Below, in pieces: positions 42,865 through 52,946 of a stretch of DNA of 64,000 nt. Within the stretch, counting starts at the first letter, position 1. Each line of letters opens with the position of its first letter. The notes beneath the pieces are model-generated. The model was not told where the DNA came from. It did not search any database and worked only from the letters and a program-made list of their open reading frames with translations. This stretch comes from Emticicia aquatilis (GTDB lineage Bacteria; Bacteroidota; Bacteroidia; Cytophagales; Spirosomataceae), in assembly GCF_014644295.1 (NCBI RefSeq), contig NZ_BMKK01000002.1:186001-250000 (forward strand), written 5' to 3'. Position numbers and translations under genes: made by a program.

Positions 42865-44322
42865 TTATTTTACTTCAAAGTTGAGCATCATGCCATCATC
42901 TTCATGTTCGAGATTATGGCAATGAAAAACGAATTTTCCCTTTTGTTCAAATTTTACAATCACTTTTACTTTTTCAGTTGGAGCAACCAAAACCGTGTCT
43001 TTCCAAGCCTTTTCTTGTGGTAAAATGGTGTTTCTACCACCTGTTCGACTCACTACTTGAAATTGAACACCGTGTATGTGCATCGGGTGTGGTTCATCAC
43101 CAGTAGAATTATCAAACTCCCAAGTTTCGGTTGAGCCAACGGCAACAGTTTCGTCGATTCGGGTAGCACTATATATTTTGCCATTAATTTTGTGCATTCC
43201 ACCACTCATATTTGCCATATCCATTGTTAAAGCAAAAGACCTATTTTTTGTGGCATTACTCAATTTTGCAAGTGAAATTAAACTACTCGGCACTTTGAAA
43301 GTATCCGTTTCTTGCTTATTAACAATAAATTTCATAACCTTAAATGCTTGTGTTCCTTGTGCCGTACCCATACCAGTAAAAGTTTTATTTTCCAAATACA
43401 CTTCTGTATTAAGGGCGATATTGGTAAAATCAACCAAAATATCGACTCTTTCACCAGAAGCAAGGAGCAATGAGTTGACAGATTCAGGTTTTTCAAGCAT
43501 TCCGCTGTCAGCTCCAATGACATAAAAATTTGCCCCATTGCTTAAAGCTAAATTGTAAATCCTTGCTGATGAGCCATTTAATACTCTAAAACGATAAAAA
43601 CGAGTAGAAACATTTAGATAAGGGGAAGCTGTACCATTAACCAAAATATTATCGCCCATATAGCCAGACATAATTTCCATCATAGTCGGGCTATACTTGA
43701 TAGTTGCATCAGTATTAAAGCGTTTATCTTGAATAACCAAAGGTACTTCGTAACTACCATTAGGTAGATTTAGAGCCTTTTCTTCGGAACTTTCAACGAT
43801 GAAAAAACCTGCTAAACCTTGTGTTACCTGTTTTCCTGTTAATCCGTGCGGGTGTGGGTGATACCAATTTGTACCAGCTTGCTGATTAACAGTAAATTGA
43901 TAATTGAAATTTTCGTTCGGCATTACCATTTGGTCGGGGTGTCCATCCATTTCGGCAGGAATAACCAAACCATGCCAGTGAATATTAGTATGCTCGGCTA
44001 ATTGGTTGCTGAATTTTATATTAAAATTAGCTCCCTTTTGAAGTCTAAAAGTTGGTCCCAATAAACCCGAACGATAACCAATGTACTTGGCATTTTTTCC
44101 ATCCATGACGGTATCTTGCACCGCTTGGGCAATCATATTACTTGGACTTGTGATTGTTTCAGGAATTTTCAGAGCATTTTTAAAAGTAGTATCACCACTG
44201 ACAGGAACAGGGTCGCTACCACCCATGTTCATATTACCCATACAACTTGATATTAGGACGGTAGAACTTAGTCCAAATCCTAACTTTTCGAGAAAATCTC
44301 TACGGTTAATTTGCTTGTACAT
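42865..44322 (-). CDS. Multicopper oxidase (CueO/SufI-like), Tat-exported
   Basis: 485 aa with Tat signal INRRDFLEKLGFGLSSTVLI and a following SSCMG. All four copper motifs are seen: NIHWHGLVIP, NWYHPHPHG, HPMHIHGVQF and FHCHNLEHEDDGMM. No Met-rich insert of the CueO kind; it has no barrel extension, unlike the oxidase at 32198. Probably oxidises Cu(I) in the periplasm. In a row with the YncE-like protein (30 bp upstream) and the Rieske protein. Confidence 0.93.
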   Translation of the reverse strand: MYKQINRRDFLEKLGFGLSSTVLISSCMGNMNMGGSDPVPVSGDTTFKNALKIPETITSPSNMIAQAVQDTVMDGKNAKYIGYRSGLLGPTFRLQKGANFNIKFSNQLAEHTNIHWHGLVIPAEMDGHPDQMVMPNENFNYQFTVNQQAGTNWYHPHPHGLTGKQVTQGLAGFFIVESSEEKALNLPNGSYEVPLVIQDKRFNTDATIKYSPTMMEIMSGYMGDNILVNGTASPYLNVSTRFYRFRVLNGSSARIYNLALSNGANFYVIGADSGMLEKPESVNSLLLASGERVDILVDFTNIALNTEVYLENKTFTGMGTAQGTQAFKVMKFIVNKQETDTFKVPSSLISLAKLSNATKNRSFALTMDMANMSGGMHKINGKIYSATRIDETVAVGSTETWEFDNSTGDEPHPMHIHGVQFQVVSRTGGRNTILPQEKAWKDTVLVAPTEKVKVIVKFEQKGKFVFHCHNLEHEDDGMMLNFEVK

Positions 44323-44352
44323 TCTTAAATAATAGGTTAAAAAATATATAAA

Positions 44353-45417
44353 TTAAAGTTTAATGACAATTCCATTAGGTTTCAAACCAACAGTTAGTGT
44401 TTTAGTAACCGTATGCTGCATTATATCAATAACTGATACGCTGGCAGCTTCTTGGTTGGTAACATAGGCGTTCATTGCATTGAAAGCGATAGCATGAGAA
44501 CCTGCTCCCGTTAAAAAAGAGCCTGTTCGTGTCATTTTTCCATCAGCTCCTTTTGTCCACCAATGTACTTTTCCTGCGGTGGGGTCTGTTACCCACATTT
44601 CTTTCATATCAGCTTGGTAAGCAACAAAACCTGGCATAAAGCCTAATGTAACGGTTTCGACTATTTTTAATGTTTTCACATCAATAATTGAAACAGTTTG
44701 CCCATCTTCATTATCTACATACATTCTATTATCAGCACCAATCCATGCTCCAACAGGATTTTTTCCAACGGCTATTGTTGCTAAAACAGTTTTAGTTACG
44801 GGGCTTATGGCAGAAACTGAATTGTCTTCACCATTGGCAACAAAAGCCACTGTTCCATCAAAAGAAAAAGTAACTTCGGCAGAACCATTTCCAACCATTA
44901 CTGTATTTTTGAGGGCATAGGTAGTGGCATCATAAACCAATACTTTTCCATCAGTTTGAGATGTCCAAATCTCTTTTCCATCAGGCGAAAAAACAGCATT
45001 ATGATTGGACATTGGTACATCAAAAATTTTCACATTTATACCTTTCATTGCATCCAAAACGGCAACTTTTCCTGTACCTGCGTGAGTACCACCTGCATGA
45101 CCTGCACTTAAATCAACACCTGGTGCTGCCACCGCAATTTGCGATTTCGTAGCATTGATATAAATATGGTGGGGGTAAGCTAAAAAGCCTGGCGTTGCGG
45201 TATGTCCTGCTCCATGAGTTGAAGTGCTTGAACCATCAGTTAGTTGAATAGTGGTGGCAACTTCGTTGGTATTTAGATTGACAACCGATAAGGTGCTACT
45301 TTCACCATTGACAATGTATGCCGCTGGATAATTGATATTTTGTTCGGGTTGAACATTGTTCATGTCCATACACGCCACTACGCCCAAAACTAAAACGGAG
45401 AAAATTACTTTTTTCAT
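44353..45417 (-). CDS. YncE-like beta-propeller lipoprotein
   Basis: 354 aa; lipobox VVACMD (Cys16). Repeats such as SVVNLNTNEVATTIQLTDGS, YVDNEDGQTVSIIDVKTLK and VSVIDIMQHTVTKTLTVG are typical of YVTN/YncE propellers. A His/Met cluster (STHGAGHTATPG, AGHAGGTHAGTG) suggests metal contact. Likely an outer- or periplasm-facing copper-associated protein; exact role unknown. 11 bp after the AraC-type gene. Confidence 0.82.
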   Translation of the reverse strand: MKKVIFSVLVLGVVACMDMNNVQPEQNINYPAAYIVNGESSTLSVVNLNTNEVATTIQLTDGSSTSTHGAGHTATPGFLAYPHHIYINATKSQIAVAAPGVDLSAGHAGGTHAGTGKVAVLDAMKGINVKIFDVPMSNHNAVFSPDGKEIWTSQTDGKVLVYDATTYALKNTVMVGNGSAEVTFSFDGTVAFVANGEDNSVSAISPVTKTVLATIAVGKNPVGAWIGADNRMYVDNEDGQTVSIIDVKTLKIVETVTLGFMPGFVAYQADMKEMWVTDPTAGKVHWWTKGADGKMTRTGSFLTGAGSHAIAFNAMNAYVTNQEAASVSVIDIMQHTVTKTLTVGLKPNGIVIKL

Positions 45418-45428
45418 CTTAAAATTAT

Positions 45429-45992
45429 TTATAGTTGATTGATGGAAATTCGTTTATTGGCTTTCAATTCTTTAAAATGACTTGGTGTAAGACCTGTTAT
45501 TTTTTTGAATTGCATAGATAAATGTTGTACGCTGCTGTAATACATCATATCGGCGATTTGACTCAATGTATATTCATCGTACACCAATAATTCTTTTACT
45601 TTTTCTATTTTTTGATGAATAAAAAATTGCTCAATCGTAGTACCTTCGACCTCAGAAAACAAGGTTGTCAGATACTTATAATCTCGACCAATACTTTCAG
45701 CGATATATACTGATGGATTGATTTTCTGTAAAATTTTCGATTGATTTTGTACGATTTCTATGATAATTGTTTTGATTTTCTGAACGATTTGCTTGCGTTT
45801 ATCATCCAATAACTCAAAACCAACTGTTTGCAATCCTTTCTCAATTAGTTGTAATTGTTCGGGAGTTAATTCGTTCAAAGTTTCAACTTCGCCTAACTCT
45901 ATATTTTTGACCGTAATTTCTGTTTTTTTGAATAGGTCTGCGATAACCATTTTACATCGGTCGCAAACCATATTTTTTATATATAAAGTCAT
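45429..45992 (-). CDS. AraC-family regulator with N-terminal HMA-like CxxC
   Basis: 187 aa. The first ~60 residues resemble an HMA fold: LYIKNMVCDRCKMVIADLF with CxxC, and LTPEQLQLIEKGLQTVGFEL. A linker helix leads to an AraC double HTH (~95-180): YKYLTTLFSEVEGTTIEQFF, LSQIADMMYYSSVQHLSMQF and KKITGLTPSHFKELK. The layout suggests direct cytosolic metal (probably Cu(I)) sensing. Sits between the TonB receptor (gap 17 bp) and the YncE/oxidase genes, which it may control. Confidence 0.85.
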   Translation of the reverse strand: MTLYIKNMVCDRCKMVIADLFKKTEITVKNIELGEVETLNELTPEQLQLIEKGLQTVGFELLDDKRKQIVQKIKTIIIEIVQNQSKILQKINPSVYIAESIGRDYKYLTTLFSEVEGTTIEQFFIHQKIEKVKELLVYDEYTLSQIADMMYYSSVQHLSMQFKKITGLTPSHFKELKANKRISINQL

Positions 45993-46009
45993 GATTTTTG
46001 ATGTTTTGG

Positions 46010-48241
46010 TTATTTTATTTTATATCGCATCCCTGCGTAAACCATTCTGCCAATGACTGGTCCCCAAGTCATACCAGCATCATAATGTCTCCCAAAAGGG
46101 TCATTAGATGAAAGAATTGGATTTTTCTGAGTGAAATTGTTGAGATTTTCTCCCCCAACATACATATCCCATTTTAAGAAAGTCTTGGTAATTTGTGCAT
46201 TGATGTTTGAGAATGCAGGTGCAGTGGTAAGTGTACCAGTCCCTGCTGACATCATCGAATGCTCTGACATGGCTGGCATTCGTCGAGAGCCGTTCCATTG
46301 CCAAGTAAAATCAAATTTCCATTTATCATAAGGCAGAGCATATCCCATATTGAATAAGATACGGTCTCGATTCAGAAATTGTTTGGTCATTAATGCCAAT
46401 GTTCCATTTTCTGTTTGAAAATCATTTTTTACATCAAACCAACGATAGGCTAATTTGAAGTCAAAACGCTTGATTGGAGCGAAATTTAGTTCTGCTTGGT
46501 AGCTATTAGAAAAAGAGCGACCTTTCAGATTGTAGAAACTTAAATATCCAGCCTGTTCCATATCAACTACCAATTGGTTTTGAAAATTAGTACGGTAAGC
46601 ATCTACAATAAAAGAAGCCTTTTGTCCGAATAATTCAAACTCGTTTGATAGACTTAATCCATAATTCCAAGATTCTTCGGGTTTTAGACTATTTTCAATA
46701 GAAATTGCCCTTGAACTTACCAATAAACCATAATTTTCGGCTAATGGATTGGGTACTCTCCAACCTTTTCCAGCACTGGCTCTTAGATGTACCGATTTAC
46801 TAATATCATATTTGGCATGAATTCGGGGAGTAAATCGAGTACCATAGAGGTTATGAAAATCTACTCTACCACCTGCTACAACTGTTAGTTTTTCGGGATA
46901 TGTATAGGTATATTCAGCAAATACACCTGGTACTGATTCAGTTCGTAAACGAGGATTAATGCCTGTAAATGTTTCATTATAATCATCTAATAAATAACTT
47001 GCACCTGCCTTATATTGATGATTGGTATTATTGATAATGTCTTGATAAATCAGATTGGCATAAATAGTATTTTGGCGACCAGAATAATTGCGTAATCCAA
47101 AGAATGATTGATTGTTATGAATTGTCCCATTCAAAATTAGACCCAAACCTCGATAGGGGATACTTTGAAATAGTTTGGCTGTTTTGCTAAAAAACTCAAG
47201 CCTCTTTGTTTGACTGCCAAAGCCATAGACCAAAGACGAACCTTGTAATTCAGGTTTGAAGTTAGTTTGCCCTCCCAAACGGTCTTCATATAAGGCTTTA
47301 ACTCCGAACTGAGCCATCATCTTTTCATTCTGAAATTTCCAACGGTTAATTACATTGTATTGATTATAAAGTGGAATATCTAAAAAACTATCTCCGTTTT
47401 TATCAATGCGATTTTGCAAGGTAGAAGCATGAGTAAGCAAGCCTGTTGACCATTTCTTATTCAATTTCTTTGCTAAATTCAAATTAATTTCGCCACGCCC
47501 AAAGCTGTTTACATAGGTGTTCAAATACAATCTATCAGCCATATCAGGTTTTTGGAGTTCGATATTGATTTGACCAGTCATTGACTCATAGCCATTGACT
47601 ACTGACCCAGCTCCTTTACCGACATCAATTGATGTTATCCAAGTACCTGGCACATAGTTTAATCCAAACGTTGTGTTTAATCCACGAATATTTGGAATGT
47701 TTTCAGTATTGGTTTGAACATAATTTCCGCTCAACCCTAACAATTGGATTTGTTTTGAGCCTGTAACGGCATCAGCATAACTTACTGATACACTTGCATT
47801 GGTTTCAAAACTCTCAGAAAGGTTACAACAAGCAGCTTTGGCAAGTGCTTTGGTGGTGATAATCTCAGTTTGAATAGGATTCAGACGGTCTATCACACTG
47901 GCTTCACTTCTAACAACTACTTCTTGTAAGGTAGAAGATTCCGTTTGGAGATAAATCGTTTGAAAATCATTTGAATGAACCATTATCGTATCGGTTTTAT
48001 AGCCAATCGAACTGATAATTAATTCATGATTTTGAGAAGTCTTTAGGATAGAAAATTTCCCTTCAATATCGGCAGAAGTGCCATTTTTACTGTTTTTCCA
48101 ACGGAGTACCGCACCAATAAGGGGTTCGGTTTTGCCGTCAATTTTCTTTTCTAATACAATTCCTTGTAGGTTTTGCGAATATACTGTTGAAGTAAATAGT
48201 AATACAAATAGTATTACTATTTTAATGATATTTTTTAACAT
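46010..48241 (-). CDS. TonB-dependent outer-membrane receptor
   Basis: 743 aa with a signal peptide (IVILFVLLFTSTVYSQ), a carboxypeptidase-like regulatory domain (~22-105; LIGAVLRWKNSKNGTSADIEGK), a plug (NIPNIRGLNTTFGLNYVP) and a 22-strand-type barrel ending GMRYKIK. A Cys pair occurs before the plug (AKAACCNLSESFE). Its setting among copper genes suggests transport of a copper complex, or a sensory role. No TonB/ExbB genes nearby. Confidence 0.9.
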   Translation of the reverse strand: MLKNIIKIVILFVLLFTSTVYSQNLQGIVLEKKIDGKTEPLIGAVLRWKNSKNGTSADIEGKFSILKTSQNHELIISSIGYKTDTIMVHSNDFQTIYLQTESSTLQEVVVRSEASVIDRLNPIQTEIITTKALAKAACCNLSESFETNASVSVSYADAVTGSKQIQLLGLSGNYVQTNTENIPNIRGLNTTFGLNYVPGTWITSIDVGKGAGSVVNGYESMTGQINIELQKPDMADRLYLNTYVNSFGRGEINLNLAKKLNKKWSTGLLTHASTLQNRIDKNGDSFLDIPLYNQYNVINRWKFQNEKMMAQFGVKALYEDRLGGQTNFKPELQGSSLVYGFGSQTKRLEFFSKTAKLFQSIPYRGLGLILNGTIHNNQSFFGLRNYSGRQNTIYANLIYQDIINNTNHQYKAGASYLLDDYNETFTGINPRLRTESVPGVFAEYTYTYPEKLTVVAGGRVDFHNLYGTRFTPRIHAKYDISKSVHLRASAGKGWRVPNPLAENYGLLVSSRAISIENSLKPEESWNYGLSLSNEFELFGQKASFIVDAYRTNFQNQLVVDMEQAGYLSFYNLKGRSFSNSYQAELNFAPIKRFDFKLAYRWFDVKNDFQTENGTLALMTKQFLNRDRILFNMGYALPYDKWKFDFTWQWNGSRRMPAMSEHSMMSAGTGTLTTAPAFSNINAQITKTFLKWDMYVGGENLNNFTQKNPILSSNDPFGRHYDAGMTWGPVIGRMVYAGMRYKIK

Positions 48242-48316
48242 AAAAATGATTCAATTTATTGAACAATAGAAAAACTACCTATTGAAAAATAGGCACAAGA
48301 AGTTCAATAAATAGAA

Positions 48317-48751
48317 TCAAATTAAGAAGGATTGGATGTGTACGAGCAGTTTTCTGCCTGCATTTGGTGGAGCTGTATTATAGTAATGACTTACTTTGAA
48401 TGATACAGGCTCACTCGACCAGTTGAAAGTATAAAAAGGTGAAAAAGAACAACATTCACCGATAAAAACAGGAATGCTCAGTGAGACTTGATTAACACTT
48501 GAAGAAGCGGTGTTAATATGAACAAAAGTAGAATGTTCTTCACAACACTTAGTCCGTTTAAAATTTGCTTTCGAGGATTTCGCTTCCTTTTTAAGCATTT
48601 TTTGTGGACAACATTTAGGCGGACTGGATAAAATGAAAGTTTTTTTACCTTTTACTTTACATAAATGTTCTATCATAGCAAATCCAGTGCTTGCAAAAAG
48701 CACTTGAAACGCCATGAAAAGACACAATATGCGAGTAAGTATTTGTTTCAT
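48317..48751 (-). CDS. HYC_CC_PP-family small exported protein
   Basis: 144 aa from the ATG at 48751 (MKQILTRILCLFMAFQVLFA); the frame extends further up without support. Family marks: EHLCKVKGKKTFI, PPKCCPQKM, KCCEEHSTF, GECCSF and a late YYNTAPPNAG. Such proteins often precede TonB receptors in metal loci of Bacteroidota. Possible periplasmic Cys-based metal binding. It is 75 bp upstream of the TonB receptor start. A TAACA-AATAT-TGTTA dyad lies 34 bp upstream (48785-48799). Confidence 0.75.
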   Translation of the reverse strand: MKQILTRILCLFMAFQVLFASTGFAMIEHLCKVKGKKTFILSSPPKCCPQKMLKKEAKSSKANFKRTKCCEEHSTFVHINTASSSVNQVSLSIPVFIGECCSFSPFYTFNWSSEPVSFKVSHYYNTAPPNAGRKLLVHIQSFLI

Positions 48752-48784
48752 TTTATGAAAATAATTGCAAATATTGATGATATT

Positions 48785-48799
48785 TAACAAATATTGTTA
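48785..48799. promoter_or_regulatory. Inverted repeat upstream of HYC_CC_PP gene
   Basis: TAACAA-ATA-TTGTTA is a perfect 6-bp inverted repeat in the 5' region of the gene starting at 48751. The form resembles Crp/Fnr-type half sites; the assignment is inference. A -7-like TATATTTG lies further up on the minus strand (48874-48881). Confidence 0.35.
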
Positions 48800-48898
48800 T
48801 ATTTTGTTCAGAATGGTTTATATAATTTTCTGAAACAGAGTTTACCCCTGAAATCTTTTATTTTGAACTATTACAAATATAGTCGTAATAAACATTTT

Positions 48899-49795
48899 TT
48901 ACTCAGGAAAAATAAATTCAATAGGCTCTGAAATGTTCAGGCTTCCAAAAACACCAATGCAGCCAGCAATCTGACTTTTTAAAAACACAGGCTCTACAAA
49001 CGGATTATAGGTTGCCAATTTTTGGCGGTCAAGTGCATCGAAGAAAGCAGCAGATTTGCTATCCATTGTTTGTAAATACACTTTTGCAACTTGTCCATTT
49101 GTGTGCGTGTAAGCTGGTTCAATAACAAAACTCATTGGTAAACCATTTTTATTTTGGTCATTATAAACTGAACGCCCAACTTCATTTATAGTAAATTTAT
49201 TTGCTCCATTACATTCAGTTCGATAAACTTTGTTGTTGGCAGTTCTGACGGTACTATCAACTTGTCGAATCATCTGAAAGCGATAATTATTTTCTTCGTT
49301 TTGGGTATCATTAAAATTCAAAATTATGCCTTCATGCTCGCCATAAACATCATTGAATTTTTGAGTATAATCTACTGTATTTAATTTGGGTTTCGATTGG
49401 TTTATAGTTGTTTCGGCTGTATATGTTGTGCCTTGATAAACAACTTCTAATTTATAGGTTTTACCAAAAACAGCAGGAATTTTCCCTAAATAAAAAAACT
49501 CCTCTTGACATAAAAAAGGATTTCGTTCTGATGATGGTTTTAAAATATCTGTTTCGTTGCCACTTGAAATTTTGACAGTTGCATCAGTAATAAATAAATC
49601 AGCACTGCTGGTTTTTGAACTAAAATAAGCAACTGATTTATTTAAAAATAATTTAGGTACTTGCCCAGGCACTAACAAACATTCGATTGAAAGTTGGTCT
49701 TGATATGGTTTTTCTTTGATAGTTATGACTTTTTCACAAGAAAAATCCATAAAACCTATCAGTGTAACTAAAAATATAAGAATGACTTTTTTCAT
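48899..49795 (-). CDS. DUF4249 lipoprotein
   Basis: 298 aa; lipoprotein signal (VILIFLVTLIGFMDFSCEK, lipid Cys ~20). DUF4249 features: ECLLVPGQVPKLFLNKSVAY, DLFITDATVKISSG, KIPAVFGKTYKLEVVYQGTT. DUF4249 proteins are regular partners of TonB receptors such as the one 17 bp upstream, probably as surface-exposed or lid-like lipoproteins. The transported compound is unknown. Confidence 0.85.
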   Translation of the reverse strand: MKKVILIFLVTLIGFMDFSCEKVITIKEKPYQDQLSIECLLVPGQVPKLFLNKSVAYFSSKTSSADLFITDATVKISSGNETDILKPSSERNPFLCQEEFFYLGKIPAVFGKTYKLEVVYQGTTYTAETTINQSKPKLNTVDYTQKFNDVYGEHEGIILNFNDTQNEENNYRFQMIRQVDSTVRTANNKVYRTECNGANKFTINEVGRSVYNDQNKNGLPMSFVIEPAYTHTNGQVAKVYLQTMDSKSAAFFDALDRQKLATYNPFVEPVFLKSQIAGCIGVFGSLNISEPIEFIFPE

Positions 49796-49812
49796 TGTAG
49801 AAATGTTAATAC

Positions 49813-52101
49813 TTAAAATTTGAAATTATAGCTCACACTCGGAACGGCTGGTAATAATGATACTTGTGTTGCCACTGGAGTTTTAGTGATTTCATCGGTA
49901 CTTAGATAAACAAAATAAGGATTTCGACGGCTGTAAAGATTATAAACACTAAAAACCCATTCAGATTCGTAGCTTTTATGAAATAGTTGCCTTGTCTTTT
50001 TATAAATGGCACTTACATCTAAGCGATGAAAACTATTTAAACGATAATTGTTTCTCTCCGTATAATCTGCATAAGTACCGTTGTAAAGTGTACCTCCATT
50101 GCCAACATCTACTCTACCAACAGGCAAAGTATAAGGTCTGCCAGTATTAAAAACAAATGCTCCAGAAAGCATCCAATGCTTAGATAAATCATAGTTGCCA
50201 ACTATTGAAAGGTTGTGGCGGCGGTCATAAGCAAACGGAAATTCTTTACCAAAATTTAAGTCTTTAAAGGTTTGATTTGTCCAAGAAAGGGTATAAGCTA
50301 ACCAACCATTAAATTTTCCAGAATTTTTTTCGATAAATAATTCTGCACCATAACTGTATCCTTTTCCAAAGGTTAGATTATTTTCAATGACTGAAACTTG
50401 TGTCAATAATGTACCCTCCTTGAAAAGTGCTTGGTTTTTCATGTCTTTATAATAGACTTCAAAGCTGGTTTTATAGGTGTTTTCTTTAAAGTTTTTGAAT
50501 ATGCCAAGTGAAATTTGTTTCGATTGTTGTGGTGCAGTTGCCTTACTCGCAGGAATCCAAATATCAGTTGGCAACGAAGCTGTTGAGTTTGGAATCAAAT
50601 GCAAAAACTGATTCATTACGGTATAAGACAACTTCAAAGATGTTTCTTGGTTTAGATTGATTTTTGTAGAAATCCGAGGCTCAAGGTATTTATAAGAAAT
50701 GTCTTTCGTATAAAAATACGGTACTCGTAAGCCAGCATTCAAACTGATATTTGATGAAAGTTTGATTTCGTCATTAAAATAAAATGCTAATTCGTTGATG
50801 ATTGTTTTTATAGCCAAACTATCAGGATTAAATTTGGGAACTTTGCCACTTTTTGGGATTTTTATTGAAGCCGAAAATGGAGCAAATGTATGTGTACTAA
50901 AATTTACACCAAACCGAACATTATGATTTTGATTTGGGTAAAACTCAAAATCAGTCTTGGCATTAATGTCTTTAATTGATGAATAAAGTTGAGCTACATA
51001 GCCACTTTGAATTGTTGAAAGACCTAAATGGTAGTTATTGATGATGAACGAAGTATTGGCAAAAAGTTTTTGATTAAATAAATGATTCCAACGAAGTGTG
51101 GCTGTACTATTTCCAAAATTTATACCATAATTAAGGCTACTTGCTCCTGTATAATTGGCATTGTCATTTCCATAAAAACCACTCAAAAATAATTTGTCTT
51201 TTGGTGTGATTTGGTAATTGATTTTGGCGTTCAAATCATAAAAAGTATAGCCAATACCTTTGACAAAGGGTTTTGCCAATAAATCAATATATGTCCGTCT
51301 GCCTGAAATGATAAATGAGCCTTTTTCTTTTTTTATTGGTCCTTCGACAGTAATATTTGAAGAAATCAAGCCTATACCACCTTGAACAGCAACTTTTTTA
51401 TTATTTCCCTCTTTCATTGTAATATCTAAAACCGAAGAAAGTCGCCCACCGTATTGGGCAGGAAAACCACCTTTGATAAGTGTTACACGATTCAAGGCGT
51501 TAGAATTAAACGTACTAAATAAACCAAAAAGGTGATTGGGGTTATAAACGGTTGCTTCATCGAGTTGAACTAAATTTTGGTCTGAGTTTCCGCCACGTAC
51601 ATAAAAACCTGTTGTACCTTCATTTCCTGCTTGCACACCTGGCAATAGTTGAATGATTTTCATTATATCTCTTTCACCTAAAACCACGGGTAATGAATTT
51701 GCCAATTTCATCGGTACATCAATAACTCCCATTTGGGTTTTCTGTACATTATCATCATTTCGAGAGGCTTTTACTACTACTTCTTGCAAGTTTGAGGAGT
51801 TTTCGAGCAAATCAATATTTAAACTTTGATTTTGTCTGCCTGAAAGTTTTTTGATTTGTGGCTGATAACCTAATGATGAAAAAACAACTCCCAATGTATC
51901 ACTTGCTTTGAAAGTAACAGAATAAAATCCATAGGTATTTGCAGATGTACCACTTTTGGTATTGGTCAAGAAAATACTTGAACCAATGACTGCCTCACCT
52001 GATTTAGCATCTTTGATATAGCCACTCAAAGTATAGTTTTGAGCTGAAACAGATAGCGAAATGATAGCAAGTATGAATATAATTTTTATTGAATGTTTCA
52101 T
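49813..52101 (-). CDS. TonB-dependent receptor (partner of DUF4249)
   Basis: 762 aa: signal peptide (IKIIFILAIISLSVSAQ), carboxypeptidase-like domain (~20-105; YTLSGYIKDAKSGEAVIGSS), plug with VPMKLANSLPVVLGERDIMK and GFYVRGGNSDQNLVQLDEA, then a large barrel ending in Phe (VSYNFKF). ECF-type promoter motif A lies 30 bp before the start. Substrate unknown; the partner is the DUF4249 lipoprotein. Confidence 0.92.
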   Translation of the reverse strand: MKHSIKIIFILAIISLSVSAQNYTLSGYIKDAKSGEAVIGSSIFLTNTKSGTSANTYGFYSVTFKASDTLGVVFSSLGYQPQIKKLSGRQNQSLNIDLLENSSNLQEVVVKASRNDDNVQKTQMGVIDVPMKLANSLPVVLGERDIMKIIQLLPGVQAGNEGTTGFYVRGGNSDQNLVQLDEATVYNPNHLFGLFSTFNSNALNRVTLIKGGFPAQYGGRLSSVLDITMKEGNNKKVAVQGGIGLISSNITVEGPIKKEKGSFIISGRRTYIDLLAKPFVKGIGYTFYDLNAKINYQITPKDKLFLSGFYGNDNANYTGASSLNYGINFGNSTATLRWNHLFNQKLFANTSFIINNYHLGLSTIQSGYVAQLYSSIKDINAKTDFEFYPNQNHNVRFGVNFSTHTFAPFSASIKIPKSGKVPKFNPDSLAIKTIINELAFYFNDEIKLSSNISLNAGLRVPYFYTKDISYKYLEPRISTKINLNQETSLKLSYTVMNQFLHLIPNSTASLPTDIWIPASKATAPQQSKQISLGIFKNFKENTYKTSFEVYYKDMKNQALFKEGTLLTQVSVIENNLTFGKGYSYGAELFIEKNSGKFNGWLAYTLSWTNQTFKDLNFGKEFPFAYDRRHNLSIVGNYDLSKHWMLSGAFVFNTGRPYTLPVGRVDVGNGGTLYNGTYADYTERNNYRLNSFHRLDVSAIYKKTRQLFHKSYESEWVFSVYNLYSRRNPYFVYLSTDEITKTPVATQVSLLPAVPSVSYNFKF

Positions 52102-52135
52102 TTAATGTTTATTTATAAATTATCCTCACTTACCA

Positions 52136-52163
52136 TTACACAACTTCCAATGATTCCGTTGCC
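52136..52163 (-). promoter_or_regulatory. ECF-type promoter motif A
   Basis: Minus strand GGCAAC (52158-52163), 16 bp, GTGTAA (52136-52141). Transcription would start near 52129, about 28 nt before the TonB receptor ATG. One of four matching sites in the window. Confidence 0.6.
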
Positions 52164-52193
52164 TGACTTCTTTTATATTTCCTATTCTTAGCT

Positions 52194-52847
52194 TTATCTA
52201 TCAGAATTATATACTATACTTATAAAAGGCATCATTGCATCATGAAAATACCTACCATATTCATAATTTTTCTTAGATAGTCGGTATTGTGCATGGTATT
52301 CAGCATAGAGCAAACTAATCCCTAATCGAATGGTTAGGTCTCTATTCGGTTTTAAACCAATATACACCTCTGAATTATTTGTACCTCTCCCCAAAAAATT
52401 TATGAATGTGGGTTTTATAAATAAAGAGTCTGGTTTTTTTATTCCAAAAATAGTTGCCGAACTAATTTTCTTACCAATTGAAAATCCAAAAAGGTCAATA
52501 TTACCACCTAAAAGAAGATATTTACTATGTAATTCAAGGTAAATAGGTACATTAAAAGCATTTATATTTACTTTTTGTGTAGGGTTTATAGACACTCCAC
52601 TTCTATTTTTTGAAATACCAAAAAAATCCCTTGGCTGTTCATTGAATGAAGTCATTCTTACTCCAAAACCAGCATGGATAATTTGTTTTTGCCCGAAAAT
52701 AAATGTACCATTATATGCCAAAGTTATGGCTGAACTATGCTTTCTATACCCATATCCAAGAGCAAAATGCTCCCTAACATTAGTAACTTGTGCCGCAGTT
52801 TGAAAGGAATACAATATGAACATTAAAAATATATGATTGCTTTTCAT
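52194..52847 (-). CDS. Exported protein, probable small outer-membrane barrel
   Basis: 217 aa with a signal peptide (MKSNHIFLMFILYSFQTAAQ). Alternating strands with aromatic ends (HFALGYGYRKHSSAITLAY, IHAGFGVRMTSF, PIYLELHSKYLLLGG) suggest an 8- to 10-strand barrel. No family recognised. Its own promoter is not evident; the TonB receptor has a separate one downstream. Confidence 0.55.
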   Translation of the reverse strand: MKSNHIFLMFILYSFQTAAQVTNVREHFALGYGYRKHSSAITLAYNGTFIFGQKQIIHAGFGVRMTSFNEQPRDFFGISKNRSGVSINPTQKVNINAFNVPIYLELHSKYLLLGGNIDLFGFSIGKKISSATIFGIKKPDSLFIKPTFINFLGRGTNNSEVYIGLKPNRDLTIRLGISLLYAEYHAQYRLSKKNYEYGRYFHDAMMPFISIVYNSDR

Positions 52848-52946
52848 AGGGACGTTGCTAAATCAATTAGATTTGTCAAAAATCAAGTAACTTTTAAGTA
52901 AAATAGCGGATACAGTAAGTTATACCCGCTATCATTTTCATTTCAA

